A stretch of 43,720 nucleotides of DNA from Acidobacteriota bacterium (GCA_003222305.1 QHVQ01000039.1:1-43720), one strand, 5' to 3'; counted from the first letter of the stretch, positions 23,583-32,447 are shown. Made by a program: numbers and translations. The notes: a model not told the origin generated them from the letters alone.

Positions 23583-24100
23583 GCGACAAGGCTCTGCTAA
23601 CCCTCGCTTCGGCCGATCCCTATGATCGCGGGGCTTTCGATACGGACGCCCTCAAAGATTCCCTGTTCACCACTCGCATTGACGAGTTGGTGTCCTGGTC
23701 CCGGAAAAACTCCCTCTGGCCCATGCCCATGGGGTTGGCTTGCTGTGCCATCGAATTGATGGCCATGGTGGGGCCGCGCTTCGACGTGGCCCGGTTCGGC
23801 GCCGAGGCCCTGAGGTTCTCCCCGCGGCAAGCCGATTTGATGATTGTTGCGGGCACGGTTTCCAAGAAGATGGCCCCGGCGGTTAAGAAGGTCTACGACC
23901 AAATGCCCGAGCCCAAATGGGTGATCGCCATGGGCGCCTGTGCTTCCTCGGGTGGCATGTTTCACTCCTACAGCACCGTTCAGGGCGTGGACGAGATTAT
24001 TCCGGTGGATATCTACATTCCCGGGTGCCCCCCTCGGCCGGAGGCCCTCATCGCCGGCATCCTCGAAATCCAGAAGAAGATCGCTACCGAAACGAAATGA
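23567..24100 (+). CDS. nuoB: NADH-quinone oxidoreductase subunit B (cluster N2)
   Basis: 177 residues. The N2 ligands are all present: tandem Cys in GLACCAIE, Cys in [11 protein letters not shown] and Cys in [28 protein letters not shown] is the standard core. NuoB passes electrons from NuoI to ubiquinone. ATG 23567 overlaps nuoI by 16 bases; GTG 23579, inside the nuoI stop (GTGA), is an equally good start. Its stop overlaps the next start (ATGA), so nuoB and the NDUFAF7-like methyltransferase are translationally coupled. Confidence 0.94.
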   Translation: MGSQVSDKALLTLASADPYDRGAFDTDALKDSLFTTRIDELVSWSRKNSLWPMPMGLACCAIELMAMVGPRFDVARFGAEALRFSPRQADLMIVAGTVSKKMAPAVKKVYDQMPEPKWVIAMGACASSGGMFHSYSTVQGVDEIIPVDIYIPGCPPRPEALIAGILEIQKKIATETK

Positions 24101-25296
24101 AGCCCTTCTCCCTCCTCCCCGAAGGCGGGAAGGGAAGCGATCCCCACCTCTTGGAAGAGATCCGTCAGCGCATCCATTCCCACGGCCCAATTTCGTTTGC
24201 CGAGTATATGGATTTGGCTCTGTATCATCCGCAATGGGGGTACTACGCTCGCTCCGAGGATCCCGTCGGTCCCGCAGACGACCGGGACTATTTCACGGCT
24301 CCCACCCGGAGTGCTGCTTTTGGCTCCCTGGTGGGCCGGCAAGTGGCGGAGTGTCTCCAGAAAGTCGGAGGCTCGGGGAGGGAGTGGGTTGAGCTGGGCC
24401 CCGGAGGCGGCGATTTGGCGGTCCCCGTGTTGCAGAACCTGCGCGATCGTGGAGCTGCCAGGCCGGCGTCAGGGATCCGCTGCACCCTGGTGGAATCCAG
24501 TCCTTACCGCAGGGAATCTCAAGCGAGGCGGTTGAGAGAACGAGACCTGGCGGAAGGGGTGCTCTGGCGCACACCCCAGGAATGGCTCGAGGAAGGTGGG
24601 CCGGTCCGCGGCTGCCTGGTGGCCAATGAGATCCTTGACGCGATGCCAGTGCATCGCCTTGTCTATCGCGACGGTGGGTTCCAGGAGGTCCTGGTGGACT
24701 GGAGAGCTTCTCCGGTCGAGATTCTGGCGCCGGTCTCGAGCGCCGAAGTCCTGGAGCAGGCTATCCGGGACTGCCCGGCGCCCCGGGAAGGACAGGAGCT
24801 GGAGGTGGGCCTCGCGGCCCTGAAATGGCTGCGAAGGCTGGCTGGCCGATTGGAACGTGGATACATCATCTTCCTGGATTACGGCTACCTGGCGCCGGAG
24901 ATGTACTCTCTCCGGCACCACCGGGGGACGTTGCTGGCCTACCACCGTCACACCGCCAGCGAGGCCTATCTGAGACGGGTCGGCCGCCAGGATCTCACGG
25001 CTCACGTCAACTTCTCCTCCCTGCTTGAAATCGCTTCAGCGTGCGGACTCCAGGCCCGAGGACCCGTTTCCCAGGGACACTTTCTGCTGGCTCTGGGCGC
25101 GCTGGACTGGTTCGCCGATTCGGGAGAAGATGTGCCTCTCGCGGCCAGGCGCGGCCGGAAGGCCTTGCAGACTCTTTTCCTGCCCGGCGGGATGGGCGAG
25201 AGTCACCAGGTGATCGTGCTGGGCACGGCGGGTCTCGACATGGACTTGACCGGCCTGCGTCCGCAGGGGCGCTGGCCGATCCCAAGATCCTCGTGA
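24097..25296 (+). CDS. NDUFAF7/MidA-family SAM-dependent methyltransferase
   Basis: 399 residues of the Methyltransf_28 family. Seen are the family N-terminus ([21 protein letters not shown]), the DYFTAPTRS segment with conserved aromatic and Phe residues, the SAM loop [20 protein letters not shown] and the late IIFLDYGY motif. Mitochondrial NDUFAF7 dimethylates an arginine of the 49-kDa complex I subunit during assembly; bacterial members are common but mostly uncharacterised. Here the gene overlaps nuoB by four bases, which links it directly to complex I. The likely target would be NuoD, or another subunit, of the same complex. Confidence 0.85.
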   Translation: MKPFSLLPEGGKGSDPHLLEEIRQRIHSHGPISFAEYMDLALYHPQWGYYARSEDPVGPADDRDYFTAPTRSAAFGSLVGRQVAECLQKVGGSGREWVELGPGGGDLAVPVLQNLRDRGAARPASGIRCTLVESSPYRRESQARRLRERDLAEGVLWRTPQEWLEEGGPVRGCLVANEILDAMPVHRLVYRDGGFQEVLVDWRASPVEILAPVSSAEVLEQAIRDCPAPREGQELEVGLAALKWLRRLAGRLERGYIIFLDYGYLAPEMYSLRHHRGTLLAYHRHTASEAYLRRVGRQDLTAHVNFSSLLEIASACGLQARGPVSQGHFLLALGALDWFADSGEDVPLAARRGRKALQTLFLPGGMGESHQVIVLGTAGLDMDLTGLRPQGRWPIPRSS

Positions 25297-25327
25297 GCCG
25301 AGACCCGCGATGCCAGAGGGAGTTCCC

Positions 25328-27016
25328 ATGCGGCGAGAAATCCTGGAGGTCGACGCGCTGTTCGTGGGCGCTGGCCCTGCCTGCCTGGCCGGAGCCTATC
25401 ATCTAGCACGCCTCCAGAAGCGGCATAACGAGATTGCCGCATCCCGTGGGGAGCCACCTCTCGAAATAAGCATCGCTCTCATCGAGAAGGGGGCCGAGAT
25501 CGGATCCCATGCTTTCTCGGGAGCGGTGCTCGACCCCGTCGCTCTCCAGGAACTGGTTCCCGATTTCCTCGCGAGAGGCGCCCCGCTGCAGCCGGTGTTG
25601 ACGGACCAGGTGTCGTTTCTCACCCGGACCCGCCGGATCGGGCTCCCTCTCATCCCACCACCGCTGCAGAACCACGGGAATTACATCATCTCCTTGGGCC
25701 GCCTGGTTCGGTGGCTCGCCGATCTCATCGAGCAGCAGGGAGGAGTGGATCTCCTGCCGGGTTTCGGGGGGCGGGAAGTCCTGTATGAGGGAAACCGCGT
25801 GGTGGGTGTGCGGACCGGCGATAAGGGAATCGACAGACACGGGCAGCCCAAGGGGAGTTTTGAGCCCGGCATCGACATCCGGGCGAAAGTGACGGTTTTT
25901 GGGGAGGGACCACGAGGCACCCTGGTGAAAGCCATGACGCAGCGACTCCGTCTGGACGAGGGTCGCAATCCGCAGGTCTATTCCACCGGTGTGAAAGAGC
26001 TCTGGTCGGTGCCCCGCGAAGCCGGCGTCGCGGGGCTGGTGCACCACACCTTGGGATATCCCCTCGACCTCAAGACATTCGGGGGTGGCTTCCTCTACGG
26101 CCTTTCGGAGGACCATCTTGCGGTGGGACTGGTGATCGGACTCGACTACCGTAATCCCACGCTGGACCTGCATCACGAATTCCAGCGCTTCAAGCAACAT
26201 CCACTCGTCGCCGGCCTGCTCCGTGGCGGCAAAGTCCTGGCCTATGGCGCCAAGGCCATCCCCGAGGGGGGATACTATGCGGTCCCGGTGCTGGCGGTCG
26301 ACGGAGGGCTCATCGTGGGTGATTCGGGAGGGTTGCTGAATGCCATGCGTCTGAAGGGAATCCACCTGGCTATGAAGTCGGGCATGCTTGCCGCAGAGAC
26401 GTTGTTCGACGCTCTACGCACGGGAGACACGACGGCGAGCTCTCTCGAGTCGTATGAAAAACGTCTCCGGGGCAGCTACGTATTTCGCGAGCTCCATCGG
26501 GTGCGCAACTTCCATCAGGGATTCGAGCACGGCCTTTGGGCCGGATTACTGAACTCAGGCCTGCAGATGATTACCCGAGGACGCGGGCTGAGAGAATGCC
26601 GTAGTTTTCCCGGCGGCCACGAGCGGATGCGCAAGCTCCGCGAATATTTCGGAAAAGCGCTTCCGGCCCTGGAAGAGGTCCGGATGCGCTTCGACGGTGT
26701 AACCACTTTCGATAAGCTCACCGATGTCTACCACTCTGGAACCAGGCACGAGGAGGATCAGCCGCCTCACCTGCTGGTGGCCGACCCGGACCTGTGCCGC
26801 ACGCGTTGTACCGAGGAGTATGGAAATCCCTGCCAGCATTTCTGTCCCGCGAAGGTCTACGAGATGGTAGACGGGGGTGACGGGAAGGGGAAGCGGCTCC
26901 AGATCAACGCGTCCAACTGTGTCCATTGCAAGACCTGCGACATCATGGACCCGTACCAGGTGATCACCTGGGTCCCGCCCGAAGGTGGAGGGGGTCCCCG
27001 CTACCTGGATCTCTGA
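25328..27016 (+). CDS. Electron transfer flavoprotein-ubiquinone oxidoreductase
   Basis: 562 residues, the normal size for ETF-QO. It has the FAD-binding motif VDALFVGAGPACLAGA, the AFSGAVLDP segment, GDSGGLLNAMRLKGIHLAMKSG and a C-terminal ferredoxin-like domain with the [4Fe-4S] ligands (HFCPAKVYE, NCVHCKTCDI, then MDPYQVITWVPPEGG). It moves electrons from ETF, and so from fatty-acid and amino-acid dehydrogenation, into the quinone pool at the membrane. I choose ATG 25328 because AGGGAG lies six bases upstream; an in-frame ATG exists at 25310. It follows the complex I genes by about 30 bases. Confidence 0.94.
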   Translation: MRREILEVDALFVGAGPACLAGAYHLARLQKRHNEIAASRGEPPLEISIALIEKGAEIGSHAFSGAVLDPVALQELVPDFLARGAPLQPVLTDQVSFLTRTRRIGLPLIPPPLQNHGNYIISLGRLVRWLADLIEQQGGVDLLPGFGGREVLYEGNRVVGVRTGDKGIDRHGQPKGSFEPGIDIRAKVTVFGEGPRGTLVKAMTQRLRLDEGRNPQVYSTGVKELWSVPREAGVAGLVHHTLGYPLDLKTFGGGFLYGLSEDHLAVGLVIGLDYRNPTLDLHHEFQRFKQHPLVAGLLRGGKVLAYGAKAIPEGGYYAVPVLAVDGGLIVGDSGGLLNAMRLKGIHLAMKSGMLAAETLFDALRTGDTTASSLESYEKRLRGSYVFRELHRVRNFHQGFEHGLWAGLLNSGLQMITRGRGLRECRSFPGGHERMRKLREYFGKALPALEEVRMRFDGVTTFDKLTDVYHSGTRHEEDQPPHLLVADPDLCRTRCTEEYGNPCQHFCPAKVYEMVDGGDGKGKRLQINASNCVHCKTCDIMDPYQVITWVPPEGGGGPRYLDL

Positions 27017-27076
27017 CCTGGGTTCGGGAGCCCCGGGTTCCGGAACCGCTGAGCGAGCAGAAGGGGTGAACCGCCG

Positions 27077-27835
27077 GTGGGCCGATTGGACGGCAAGATT
27101 GCGCTGGTGACTGGCGGAGGATCGGGAATCGGCCGGGCCGCTGCCCGGCTCTTCGCTCGCGAAGGGGCGAAGGTGGCCGTGGTGGGAAGGCGCCGCCAAC
27201 CCCTGAGGGAGACGGTGCGCGCGATCGTTCGGGAGGAGGGCATTGCGCTCGCCATCCCCGCGGACCTATCCAAGCCGCGGGAAGCTGCCCTGACGGTGCG
27301 CCAGGTTGAAGAGACCCTGGGGCCCATCCAGGTCCTGTTCAACAATCATGGAGTCTTCGAGCCGGGCTCGGTAACCGCCACTGTTGAGCGGCGTTGGGAC
27401 CGGATTCTGGAGGTGAACCTCAAGGCGGTCTTCCTCACCTGTAGGGCCGCCATCCCTGGAATGCGCCCGCGGGGAGGAGCTATTATTAATAACGCTTCGA
27501 CGCTGGGCCTGGTGGCCATGAAGGATGCGGCTGCCTACTGCGCTGCCAAGGGGGGCCTGGTGCAGCTCACCCGGGCCATGGCCCTGGATCACGCCGGCGA
27601 GGGTATTCGTGTGAACGCCATCTGTCCGGGAGTGGTGGATACTCCCATGTGGCGTGCGCGGCGGGACGCCTCCGGCCGGTCCCTCAAGCGAAAGACCTTC
27701 GACGCCCTGCACCCGCTGGGACGGATGGGGACGCCGGAGGACGTGGCGGCTCTGGCACTTTATCTGGCTTCCGACGAGTCATCATGGATGACCGGCAGCG
27801 TCCTCACCCTCGACGGTGGCTTGACCGCTTGCTGA
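27077..27835 (+). CDS. SDR-family oxidoreductase
   Basis: 252 residues, a classical short-chain dehydrogenase: TGGGSGIG nucleotide loop (about 12-19), an R-rich stretch after strand 2 (VGRRRQ) favouring NADP(H), NNHG, the catalytic Ser in INNAST, and Y-x3-K (YCAAKGG). The C-terminal LTLDGGLTA is typical. The substrate cannot be predicted; FabG-like and glucose-1-dehydrogenase-like enzymes look the same at this level. GTG start after a GGGG-rich site, 60 bases downstream of the ETF-QO gene. Confidence 0.88.
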   Translation: MGRLDGKIALVTGGGSGIGRAAARLFAREGAKVAVVGRRRQPLRETVRAIVREEGIALAIPADLSKPREAALTVRQVEETLGPIQVLFNNHGVFEPGSVTATVERRWDRILEVNLKAVFLTCRAAIPGMRPRGGAIINNASTLGLVAMKDAAAYCAAKGGLVQLTRAMALDHAGEGIRVNAICPGVVDTPMWRARRDASGRSLKRKTFDALHPLGRMGTPEDVAALALYLASDESSWMTGSVLTLDGGLTAC

Positions 27836-27948
27836 GGTGGTTCCAACTTGATCGGGCCGTGGAGGTGGGGGTAGCCTAGAAACGAGAGTCCCGCCGTGAC
27901 AACTTTGGCCTTCTCCGAATTCCTGCATCTATCATTCCTAGGAGACCC

Positions 27949-28959
27949 ATGCGACGTCTGATTCCTTGCTTGCCGGCAATTCTGGTTGCGTTGGCCTCCG
28001 TCTGCCAGGCCCAGACCGCCCCCGCCGAATCGATACCCTCATCTCCCTCCGTCGCCACCCGTCCCGATCCTGTCCTTGCCAGCGTCAATGGGAAGGAAAT
28101 CCACGCCAGTCAGGTGGATCGGGTCCTCCAACTTACTCTGAGAAAGAGTTCCCGAAACCCCGACGCCGTTCCCGCCGATCAGAGGGAAGCGCTGCGGAAA
28201 CAGCTCCTGAACAATTTGGTGGATGACGAGCTCCTGTACCAGGCCAGCCAGAAAGAGAAAATCCAGGTTCCCGAAAAAGCCGTGGACGAACAAGTACAAG
28301 CTCTGGAAGGCAGTTTCTATAGCCAGGAAGAGTTTGCGGTTTCGCTGCAAAAGCAGGGGATGACCCCGGCGGAGGCGCGCGAAAGGGTTCGGAGAAGACT
28401 TGCCGTGGAAGAGCTGGTGAAGCAGCGCGTCAATGCAGCGGGACCGGTGACGGACGCAGAGATCAACGCCTACTACCAAAAAAACCGGGAGCGGCTGCGT
28501 CGCGCGGAGTCGGTGCACGCACAACAGATCTTCCTGAGACTCGATCCCCTCGAGGACCCTGAGAAGAAGGGAAAGGCACGCCAGACTCTGGAGGCCCTCC
28601 TGAGGGAGATCCGAGGCGGAAAAGATTTCGAGACGCTGGCTCGGCAGTTTTCGGAGGGCCCCGAAGCCGCCCAGGGAGGAGACCTGGGCTGGTTGACGCG
28701 CAACAGCCCCACACCGTATCTCGCCGAGGCGGCGCTCAGGTTGAACCTGGGCGAGGTCAGCGATGTAGTCGAGACCCCGGCGGGACTTCACATTCTCAAA
28801 GCATTGGAAAAGCGGCCGGCGGGAGAAGCATCTGCGGAGGAAGCCAGAAGCCAGATTGAGACACGGCTGCGGCAGGAAAGGGAGCAAGAAGCCATCAAAG
28901 AACTCCTGGCTACCCTGAAAACCACAGCCAAGATCCTGATCTTCACTCCGACACCCTGA
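27949..28959 (+). CDS. SurA/PrsA-type parvulin peptidyl-prolyl isomerase
   Basis: 336 residues: signal peptide ([19 protein letters not shown]), an N-terminal SurA-like helical chaperone region (about 45-180, [19 protein letters not shown]) and a PpiC rotamase domain (about 185-295) with the family patterns [26 protein letters not shown] and [11 protein letters not shown]. It should help fold outer-membrane or exported proteins in the periplasm. No lipobox is seen. Preceded by GGAGACCC and ATG; 113 bases separate it from the SDR gene. Confidence 0.88.
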   Translation: MRRLIPCLPAILVALASVCQAQTAPAESIPSSPSVATRPDPVLASVNGKEIHASQVDRVLQLTLRKSSRNPDAVPADQREALRKQLLNNLVDDELLYQASQKEKIQVPEKAVDEQVQALEGSFYSQEEFAVSLQKQGMTPAEARERVRRRLAVEELVKQRVNAAGPVTDAEINAYYQKNRERLRRAESVHAQQIFLRLDPLEDPEKKGKARQTLEALLREIRGGKDFETLARQFSEGPEAAQGGDLGWLTRNSPTPYLAEAALRLNLGEVSDVVETPAGLHILKALEKRPAGEASAEEARSQIETRLRQEREQEAIKELLATLKTTAKILIFTPTP

Positions 28960-28969
28960 CAGGCCTGGC

Positions 28970-28992
28970 GCCCGGAGTTGGCTATTCCGGGC
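28970..28992 (+). terminator. Weak hairpin between the isomerase and cold-shock genes
   Basis: GCCCGGA and TCCGGGC form a 7-base stem with a 9-base loop, followed by only CTTT. It may attenuate read-through or shape the cold-shock leader. Confidence 0.35.
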
Positions 28993-29012
28993 CTTTGGGC
29001 CGGGAGGAAGTC

Positions 29013-29225
29013 ATGGCCCAGGGAAAGGTGAAATGGTTCAACCGCGTCAAAGGTTATGGTTTCATCCAGACGGAGGAGGGTATGGACATCTTCGTCCATC
29101 GAACTGCCATCCAGTCCGGCGGAAAGACCATGACACTCAAGGAAGGCGACCCGGTGATTTTCGACATCGAGGATGGGGAGCGCGGGCCGAAAGCCGTGAA
29201 CGTGGCAAGGAGCGAACTGGAATGA
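29013..29225 (+). CDS. Cold-shock domain protein
   Basis: 70 residues, a single cold-shock OB fold. RNP1 (KGYGFIQ) and RNP2 (DIFVHRTAI) are intact and the N-terminus is [13 protein letters not shown]. It binds single-stranded RNA or DNA and acts as an RNA chaperone. ATG 29013 follows GGGAGGAAG. The stop overlaps an 8-codon frame (ATGA) that itself ends over the start of the Rieske gene. Confidence 0.92.
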   Translation: MAQGKVKWFNRVKGYGFIQTEEGMDIFVHRTAIQSGGKTMTLKEGDPVIFDIEDGERGPKAVNVARSELE

Positions 29226-29248
29226 GTGCCCGGGGGGCGATGCATTGA
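29222..29248 (+). CDS. Eight-codon frame linking the cold-shock and Rieske genes
   Basis: ATG 29222 shares the cold-shock stop (ATGA). The frame encodes MSARGAMH and stops at TGA 29246-29248, sharing bases with the TTG start of the Rieske gene (TTGA). A ribosome could move through csp, mini-frame and Rieske by stop-start coupling. Its product is probably irrelevant. Confidence 0.3.
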   Translation: MSARGAMH

Positions 29249-29610
29249 GCCGGATCGTCGTAGGAAAAGTGCGCGAACTTCCCCCCGGACTCTCCCGAAG
29301 TTTATGGGTGGGGGGCCGACGAGTGGCCTTGTTCAACCTAGCGGGGGAGTTCTTTGCCGTGGACGCCGCTTGCCCCCACATGGGAGCCGATCTAAGCAAT
29401 GGGAGTATCTCCGGGAACACCCTCACCTGCGCCTGGCATCACTGGCAGTTTCACCTGCGCTCTGGCGACGGGCTGACGCGCGACTGGGCCCGCCTGACTG
29501 TCCACCGGCTCATGCGCGAAGGCGACGACCTCGTCCTTGAAATCGTCGATTCTACGGCCTCCACCGAATCCCCGACAGGGGATCTCTCAGGACAAGACGT
29601 CACCCCGTGA
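29245..29610 (+). CDS. Small Rieske [2Fe-2S] protein
   Basis: 121 residues. The cluster motif is C-x-H (CPHMGADL) followed by C-x2-H (CAWHHWQF), with the usual beta-sandwich in front (VALFNLAGEFFAVD). It is a NirD/BphF-type soluble ferredoxin with a 25-residue acidic, Thr/Ser-rich tail. The likely role is electron transfer to an unknown oxygenase or reductase. The start is TTG 29245; there is a GGGGGCGA site upstream but no nearby ATG. The RibD-type reductase gene starts on its stop (GTGA). Confidence 0.82.
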   Translation: MSRIVVGKVRELPPGLSRSLWVGGRRVALFNLAGEFFAVDAACPHMGADLSNGSISGNTLTCAWHHWQFHLRSGDGLTRDWARLTVHRLMREGDDLVLEIVDSTASTESPTGDLSGQDVTP

Positions 29611-30293
29611 CCCGCTCCGCCCGCCGGCCGCACTGCTTCCTCAACGTAGCGGTGAGCCTGGACGGCAAGGTTGCTTCCGTCGCCCGGGAGCTCCCTTCCT
29701 TTCCCAGTGCCGAAGATCGGCGGGTGATGGATCAGATCCGGGCTCGCTCCGATGCCATCCTGGTCGGAGGAGGCACGTTGCGCGCGGCCGATTTTCCGCT
29801 GCGGATCCGCTCCCGGGCCCTGCAAGTGCGCCGGCTCGCTTCCGGCAGGCCTGAACAGCCCCTCAACGTTCTGCTTAGCGCTTCCCTTCGCGTGCCCCTG
29901 ACGGGCCGCTTTTTTTCGGCCCGCGACGTGAAGAGGCTGGTCGTGACATCCTCCGCTGCACCGAAGCGCCTGCGGGAGCGGATTCGGGGGAGCGCGGAAG
30001 TGTTGGCCTGGAAAGGCAGGTGGGTGAGTCTCCGTCGACTGATGAACGAGCTTCACCGGCGCGGCGTCCGGGAGCTACTGCTGGAAGGTGGGGGCGCCAC
30101 CAACTTCGAGTTCTTCCGGCAAGGGCTGGTGGATGAGATCTACATGACGCTTTGCCCTCTGATTATCGGGGGCGCCGGCAGCCCCACCCCGGTGGATGGG
30201 GCTGGCTTCCCTCCGGAGTTGTTTCAGAGATATCTGCTGGTGGCGATGAAACGGGTCCGGAGCGAGATTTATCTCCACTACCGACGGGACTAA
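29607..30293 (+). CDS. RibD C-terminal-type reductase (pyrimidine/dihydrofolate-reductase-like)
   Basis: 228 residues, a stand-alone RibD_C domain without the deaminase half. Family features are NVAVSLDGKVAS, ARSDAILVGGGTLRAADFPL (NADPH-binding loop), LLEGGGATNFEFF and VDEIYMTLCPLIIGG. It probably reduces the ribosylamino-pyrimidine in riboflavin synthesis, or is a related NADPH reductase. Full RibD would combine this with a deaminase, which is not in this window. GTG 29607 overlaps the Rieske stop, an unusual partner for a riboflavin enzyme. Confidence 0.82.
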   Translation: MTRSARRPHCFLNVAVSLDGKVASVARELPSFPSAEDRRVMDQIRARSDAILVGGGTLRAADFPLRIRSRALQVRRLASGRPEQPLNVLLSASLRVPLTGRFFSARDVKRLVVTSSAAPKRLRERIRGSAEVLAWKGRWVSLRRLMNELHRRGVRELLLEGGGATNFEFFRQGLVDEIYMTLCPLIIGGAGSPTPVDGAGFPPELFQRYLLVAMKRVRSEIYLHYRRD

Positions 30294-30312
30294 TGCTTTT
30301 CGGCTCAACGCC

Positions 30313-30342
30313 TTGACGGCCCGAGGAGCCGAGACCTATAAT
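30313..30342 (+). promoter_or_regulatory. Promoter of the Fe-S assembly operon
   Basis: TTGACG (30313-30318), 18-base spacer, perfect TATAAT (30337-30342). The start point near 30349 lies inside the inverted repeat that follows. Confidence 0.8.
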
Positions 30343-30366
30343 ATCCGATATATTTGGTCGGATATT
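30340..30366. promoter_or_regulatory. IscR/Rrf2-type operator
   Basis: AATATCCGA and TCGGATATT form a perfect 9-base inverted repeat with a 9-base AT-rich spacer. Its 25-base core matches the length and outer half-sites of the known E. coli IscR type 1 box (ATA-n-Y-Y-G-A ... T-C-R-R-n-T-A-T). It covers the end of the -10 box and the start point, so the Rrf2 protein encoded 29 bases downstream should repress its own operon when bound. Confidence 0.75.
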
Positions 30367-30394
30367 CTACTCACCGGCAGCCTTAGAGCGCCCA

Positions 30395-30790
30395 ATGATC
30401 CGCTTAAGCAAGAAGGCCGATTACAGTCTTACGGCATTGAAGCACATCCTGTCCAAGGAGAACGAGCCCTCCAGCGCCCGAGAAATTGCCCAAGCCTGTG
30501 GTATCCCTTTCGAGGTCCTGGCGAAGCTCCTCCAGAAGCTGGCGCGCAAGGGATTCCTCATCTCGCAGTATGGAACGAAGGGCGGCTATTCTCCTGCTCG
30601 GGGTCCAGGCTCCATCACGGTGCGCGACGTCCTGGAGGCTATCGAAGGCCCTCTGGCGGTCCTCGAATACTCGAAACCGCGCAACGGGCTCTGCGACCGA
30701 GAGACGAGTTGCACAGTGAAGCGCCCTCTGGCACTGGTGGAGCAGAAGGTTCTCGATCTGCTGGGCCGGACTACGCTTCGCGAAATTTAG
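30395..30790 (+). CDS. Rrf2-family (IscR-like) transcriptional regulator
   Basis: 131 residues. The winged helix includes LSKKADYSLTALKHI and the wing LISQYGTKGGYSPAR, followed by the dimer helix with ITVRDVLEAIEGPL. Two cysteines, C100 and C106, have the C-x5-C spacing of the first two IscR cluster ligands; the third position (112) is Leu and no His follows, while a separate C35 is in the recognition region. It may bind a [2Fe-2S] cluster with other ligands, or sense differently. It leads the iscS operon and an IscR-like operator lies upstream, so autoregulation by Fe-S status is likely. Confidence 0.88.
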   Translation: MIRLSKKADYSLTALKHILSKENEPSSAREIAQACGIPFEVLAKLLQKLARKGFLISQYGTKGGYSPARGPGSITVRDVLEAIEGPLAVLEYSKPRNGLCDRETSCTVKRPLALVEQKVLDLLGRTTLREI

Positions 30791-30805
30791 GCGCCCGGAG
30801 AGAAG

Positions 30806-32020
30806 ATGAAGAAGCCCCGAATCTACATGGACCACCATTCCACCACTCCGATGGATCCGGCCGTGCTCCAGACCATGCTGCCGTATTTCACGGAGGAATT
30901 CGGCAATGCGGCGAGCCGGAGCCACGCCTATGGGTGGCGGGCTGAGGAGGCGGTAGAGAAGGCGCGGGAGAGCCTCGCCGGACTCATCCATGCCCGCCCC
31001 AAGGAGCTCGTCTTCACCAGTGGCGCCACCGAGTCGGACAATCTGGCGCTTTTCGGGGCGGTGGCGAACCTTTCCGAGCGAGGCCGGCACATCGTGACCT
31101 GCATGACCGAGCACCCGGCGGTGCTGGATTGTTGCAGGAGGCTTGAGAAGTCCGGATATGAGGTCACTTATCTTCCCGTGGATTCCACGGGACGACTCTC
31201 GCCCGAGGACGTGCGTGCCGTGCTGCGCAACGACACCATCCTCATTTCGCTCATGGCCGCCAACAATGAAGTGGGAACCCTCCACTCCTTGTCCGAAGTC
31301 GGGAAGATCGCGAAGGAAGCCGGGGTTCTCTTTCACTGCGACGGCTCCCAGGCGGTGGGAAAAGTGCCCATGGACGTGGAAGCCATGGGGATAGACCTCC
31401 TGGCCTTCACGGCGCACAAGATTTACGGGCCGAAGGGAGTGGGAGCGCTGTACGTGCGCAAGCGTAATCCGCGGGTGCGCCTGGCACCCATCCTATTCGG
31501 CGGTGGCCATGAGGGAGGAATGCGCTCCGGGACGCTCAATGTCCCCGGGATCGTGGGGTTTGGAGAGGCATGCGAAATAGCCGGCCGTGTCATGCCCGAG
31601 GAATCGGCCAGACTGTCGAGCTTGCGGGACCGTCTCCACCGGCGAATCCTCTCCGAGTTGAAGGAGGTCCGGCTCAACGGGCACCCAGAGTTCAGACTGC
31701 CGCACAACCTGAACCTGAGCTTCGCCTACGTGGAAGGGGAGTCGCTCATGATGGCGATGGAGGACGTGGCAGTCTCTTCGGGTTCCGCCTGCACGTCGGC
31801 CACCCAGGAGCCCTCCCACGTGCTGAAGGCCATGGGGGTGAGTGACGCAATGGCACACACCTCGCTCCGGTTCGGTTTGGGAAGATTCAACACGCTGGAA
31901 GAGGTTGATTACGTGGCGGGCCGAGTGGTGGAGAGCGTGAAGCGACTGAGGGAGATATCTCCCCTTTATGAAATGGCTCGAGAGCAGCGGCAGGGGGCCC
32001 ATGCCGGTCATCTTCGGTGA
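30806..32020 (+). CDS. iscS: Cysteine desulfurase
   Basis: 404 residues, full-length class V PLP enzyme of the IscS/NifS group I type. The PLP lysine is K205 ([10 protein letters not shown]), preceded by the cofactor-binding HCDGSQ, and the mobile catalytic loop carries C329 (SSGSACTS). It removes sulfur from cysteine as a persulfide for Fe-S clusters, and probably for thiamine and Moco sulfur as well. It starts 15 bases after the Rrf2 gene and overlaps the IscU-like gene by 20 bases. The start of the C-terminal loop looks normal. Confidence 0.94.
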   Translation: MKKPRIYMDHHSTTPMDPAVLQTMLPYFTEEFGNAASRSHAYGWRAEEAVEKARESLAGLIHARPKELVFTSGATESDNLALFGAVANLSERGRHIVTCMTEHPAVLDCCRRLEKSGYEVTYLPVDSTGRLSPEDVRAVLRNDTILISLMAANNEVGTLHSLSEVGKIAKEAGVLFHCDGSQAVGKVPMDVEAMGIDLLAFTAHKIYGPKGVGALYVRKRNPRVRLAPILFGGGHEGGMRSGTLNVPGIVGFGEACEIAGRVMPEESARLSSLRDRLHRRILSELKEVRLNGHPEFRLPHNLNLSFAYVEGESLMMAMEDVAVSSGSACTSATQEPSHVLKAMGVSDAMAHTSLRFGLGRFNTLEEVDYVAGRVVESVKRLREISPLYEMAREQRQGAHAGHLR

Positions 32021-32402
32021 GTTGAGCGCCCAGGTCCTGTCCCGCTGCGCCGCGCTGCACCGCGCGGGGACGCTGGACCCCGTGGATCCCGAAGTGAGCA
32101 CGGGCGTGGCGGGGAGCGTGGCGGGCGGCGAGTTCCTCAGGATTCAACTTCGGGTCCGGCGAGGCAGAATTCAGGAGGCCCGATTCAAGGCGTTCGGGTG
32201 CAGCAGCTCCATCGCCAGCGCCAGCCTGGCCTGCGAGTGGGCCGAGGGGAAGACGCTGCAGGAGGCGGAGTCGATTCAGGAAGCCGAGCTATCGGCGGCG
32301 TTGGAGTTGCCGCCGGAGAAGCGACACTGCTCGGCCTTGGCGAAGGCAGCCCTTCACGGTGCTTTGAGCGCGTCGCAAGGAAAACATTTGCGATCCGGCT
32401 GA
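32001..32402 (+). CDS. Divergent IscU-like protein lacking the first ligand motif
   Basis: 133 residues in the position of iscU. It keeps [14 protein letters not shown] (second Cys), the central helix, and [16 protein letters not shown] (His-Cys pair and IscS/HscA-region residues). The first motif, normally PACGD, reads VAGGE, so the first Cys and the reactivity-controlling Asp are both gone. The N-terminus also lacks the H-Y-x-N-P-R-N motif ([11 protein letters not shown] instead). It may be a degenerate or regulatory scaffold, perhaps one that pairs with a canonical IscU elsewhere. ATG 32001 has AGGGGG just upstream. Confidence 0.8.
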   Translation: MPVIFGELSAQVLSRCAALHRAGTLDPVDPEVSTGVAGSVAGGEFLRIQLRVRRGRIQEARFKAFGCSSSIASASLACEWAEGKTLQEAESIQEAELSAALELPPEKRHCSALAKAALHGALSASQGKHLRSG

Positions 32403-32447
32403 GGGTGCAGCAGTTTTGTTTTCAATCGTTTCATCAGGAGGCAGGGA

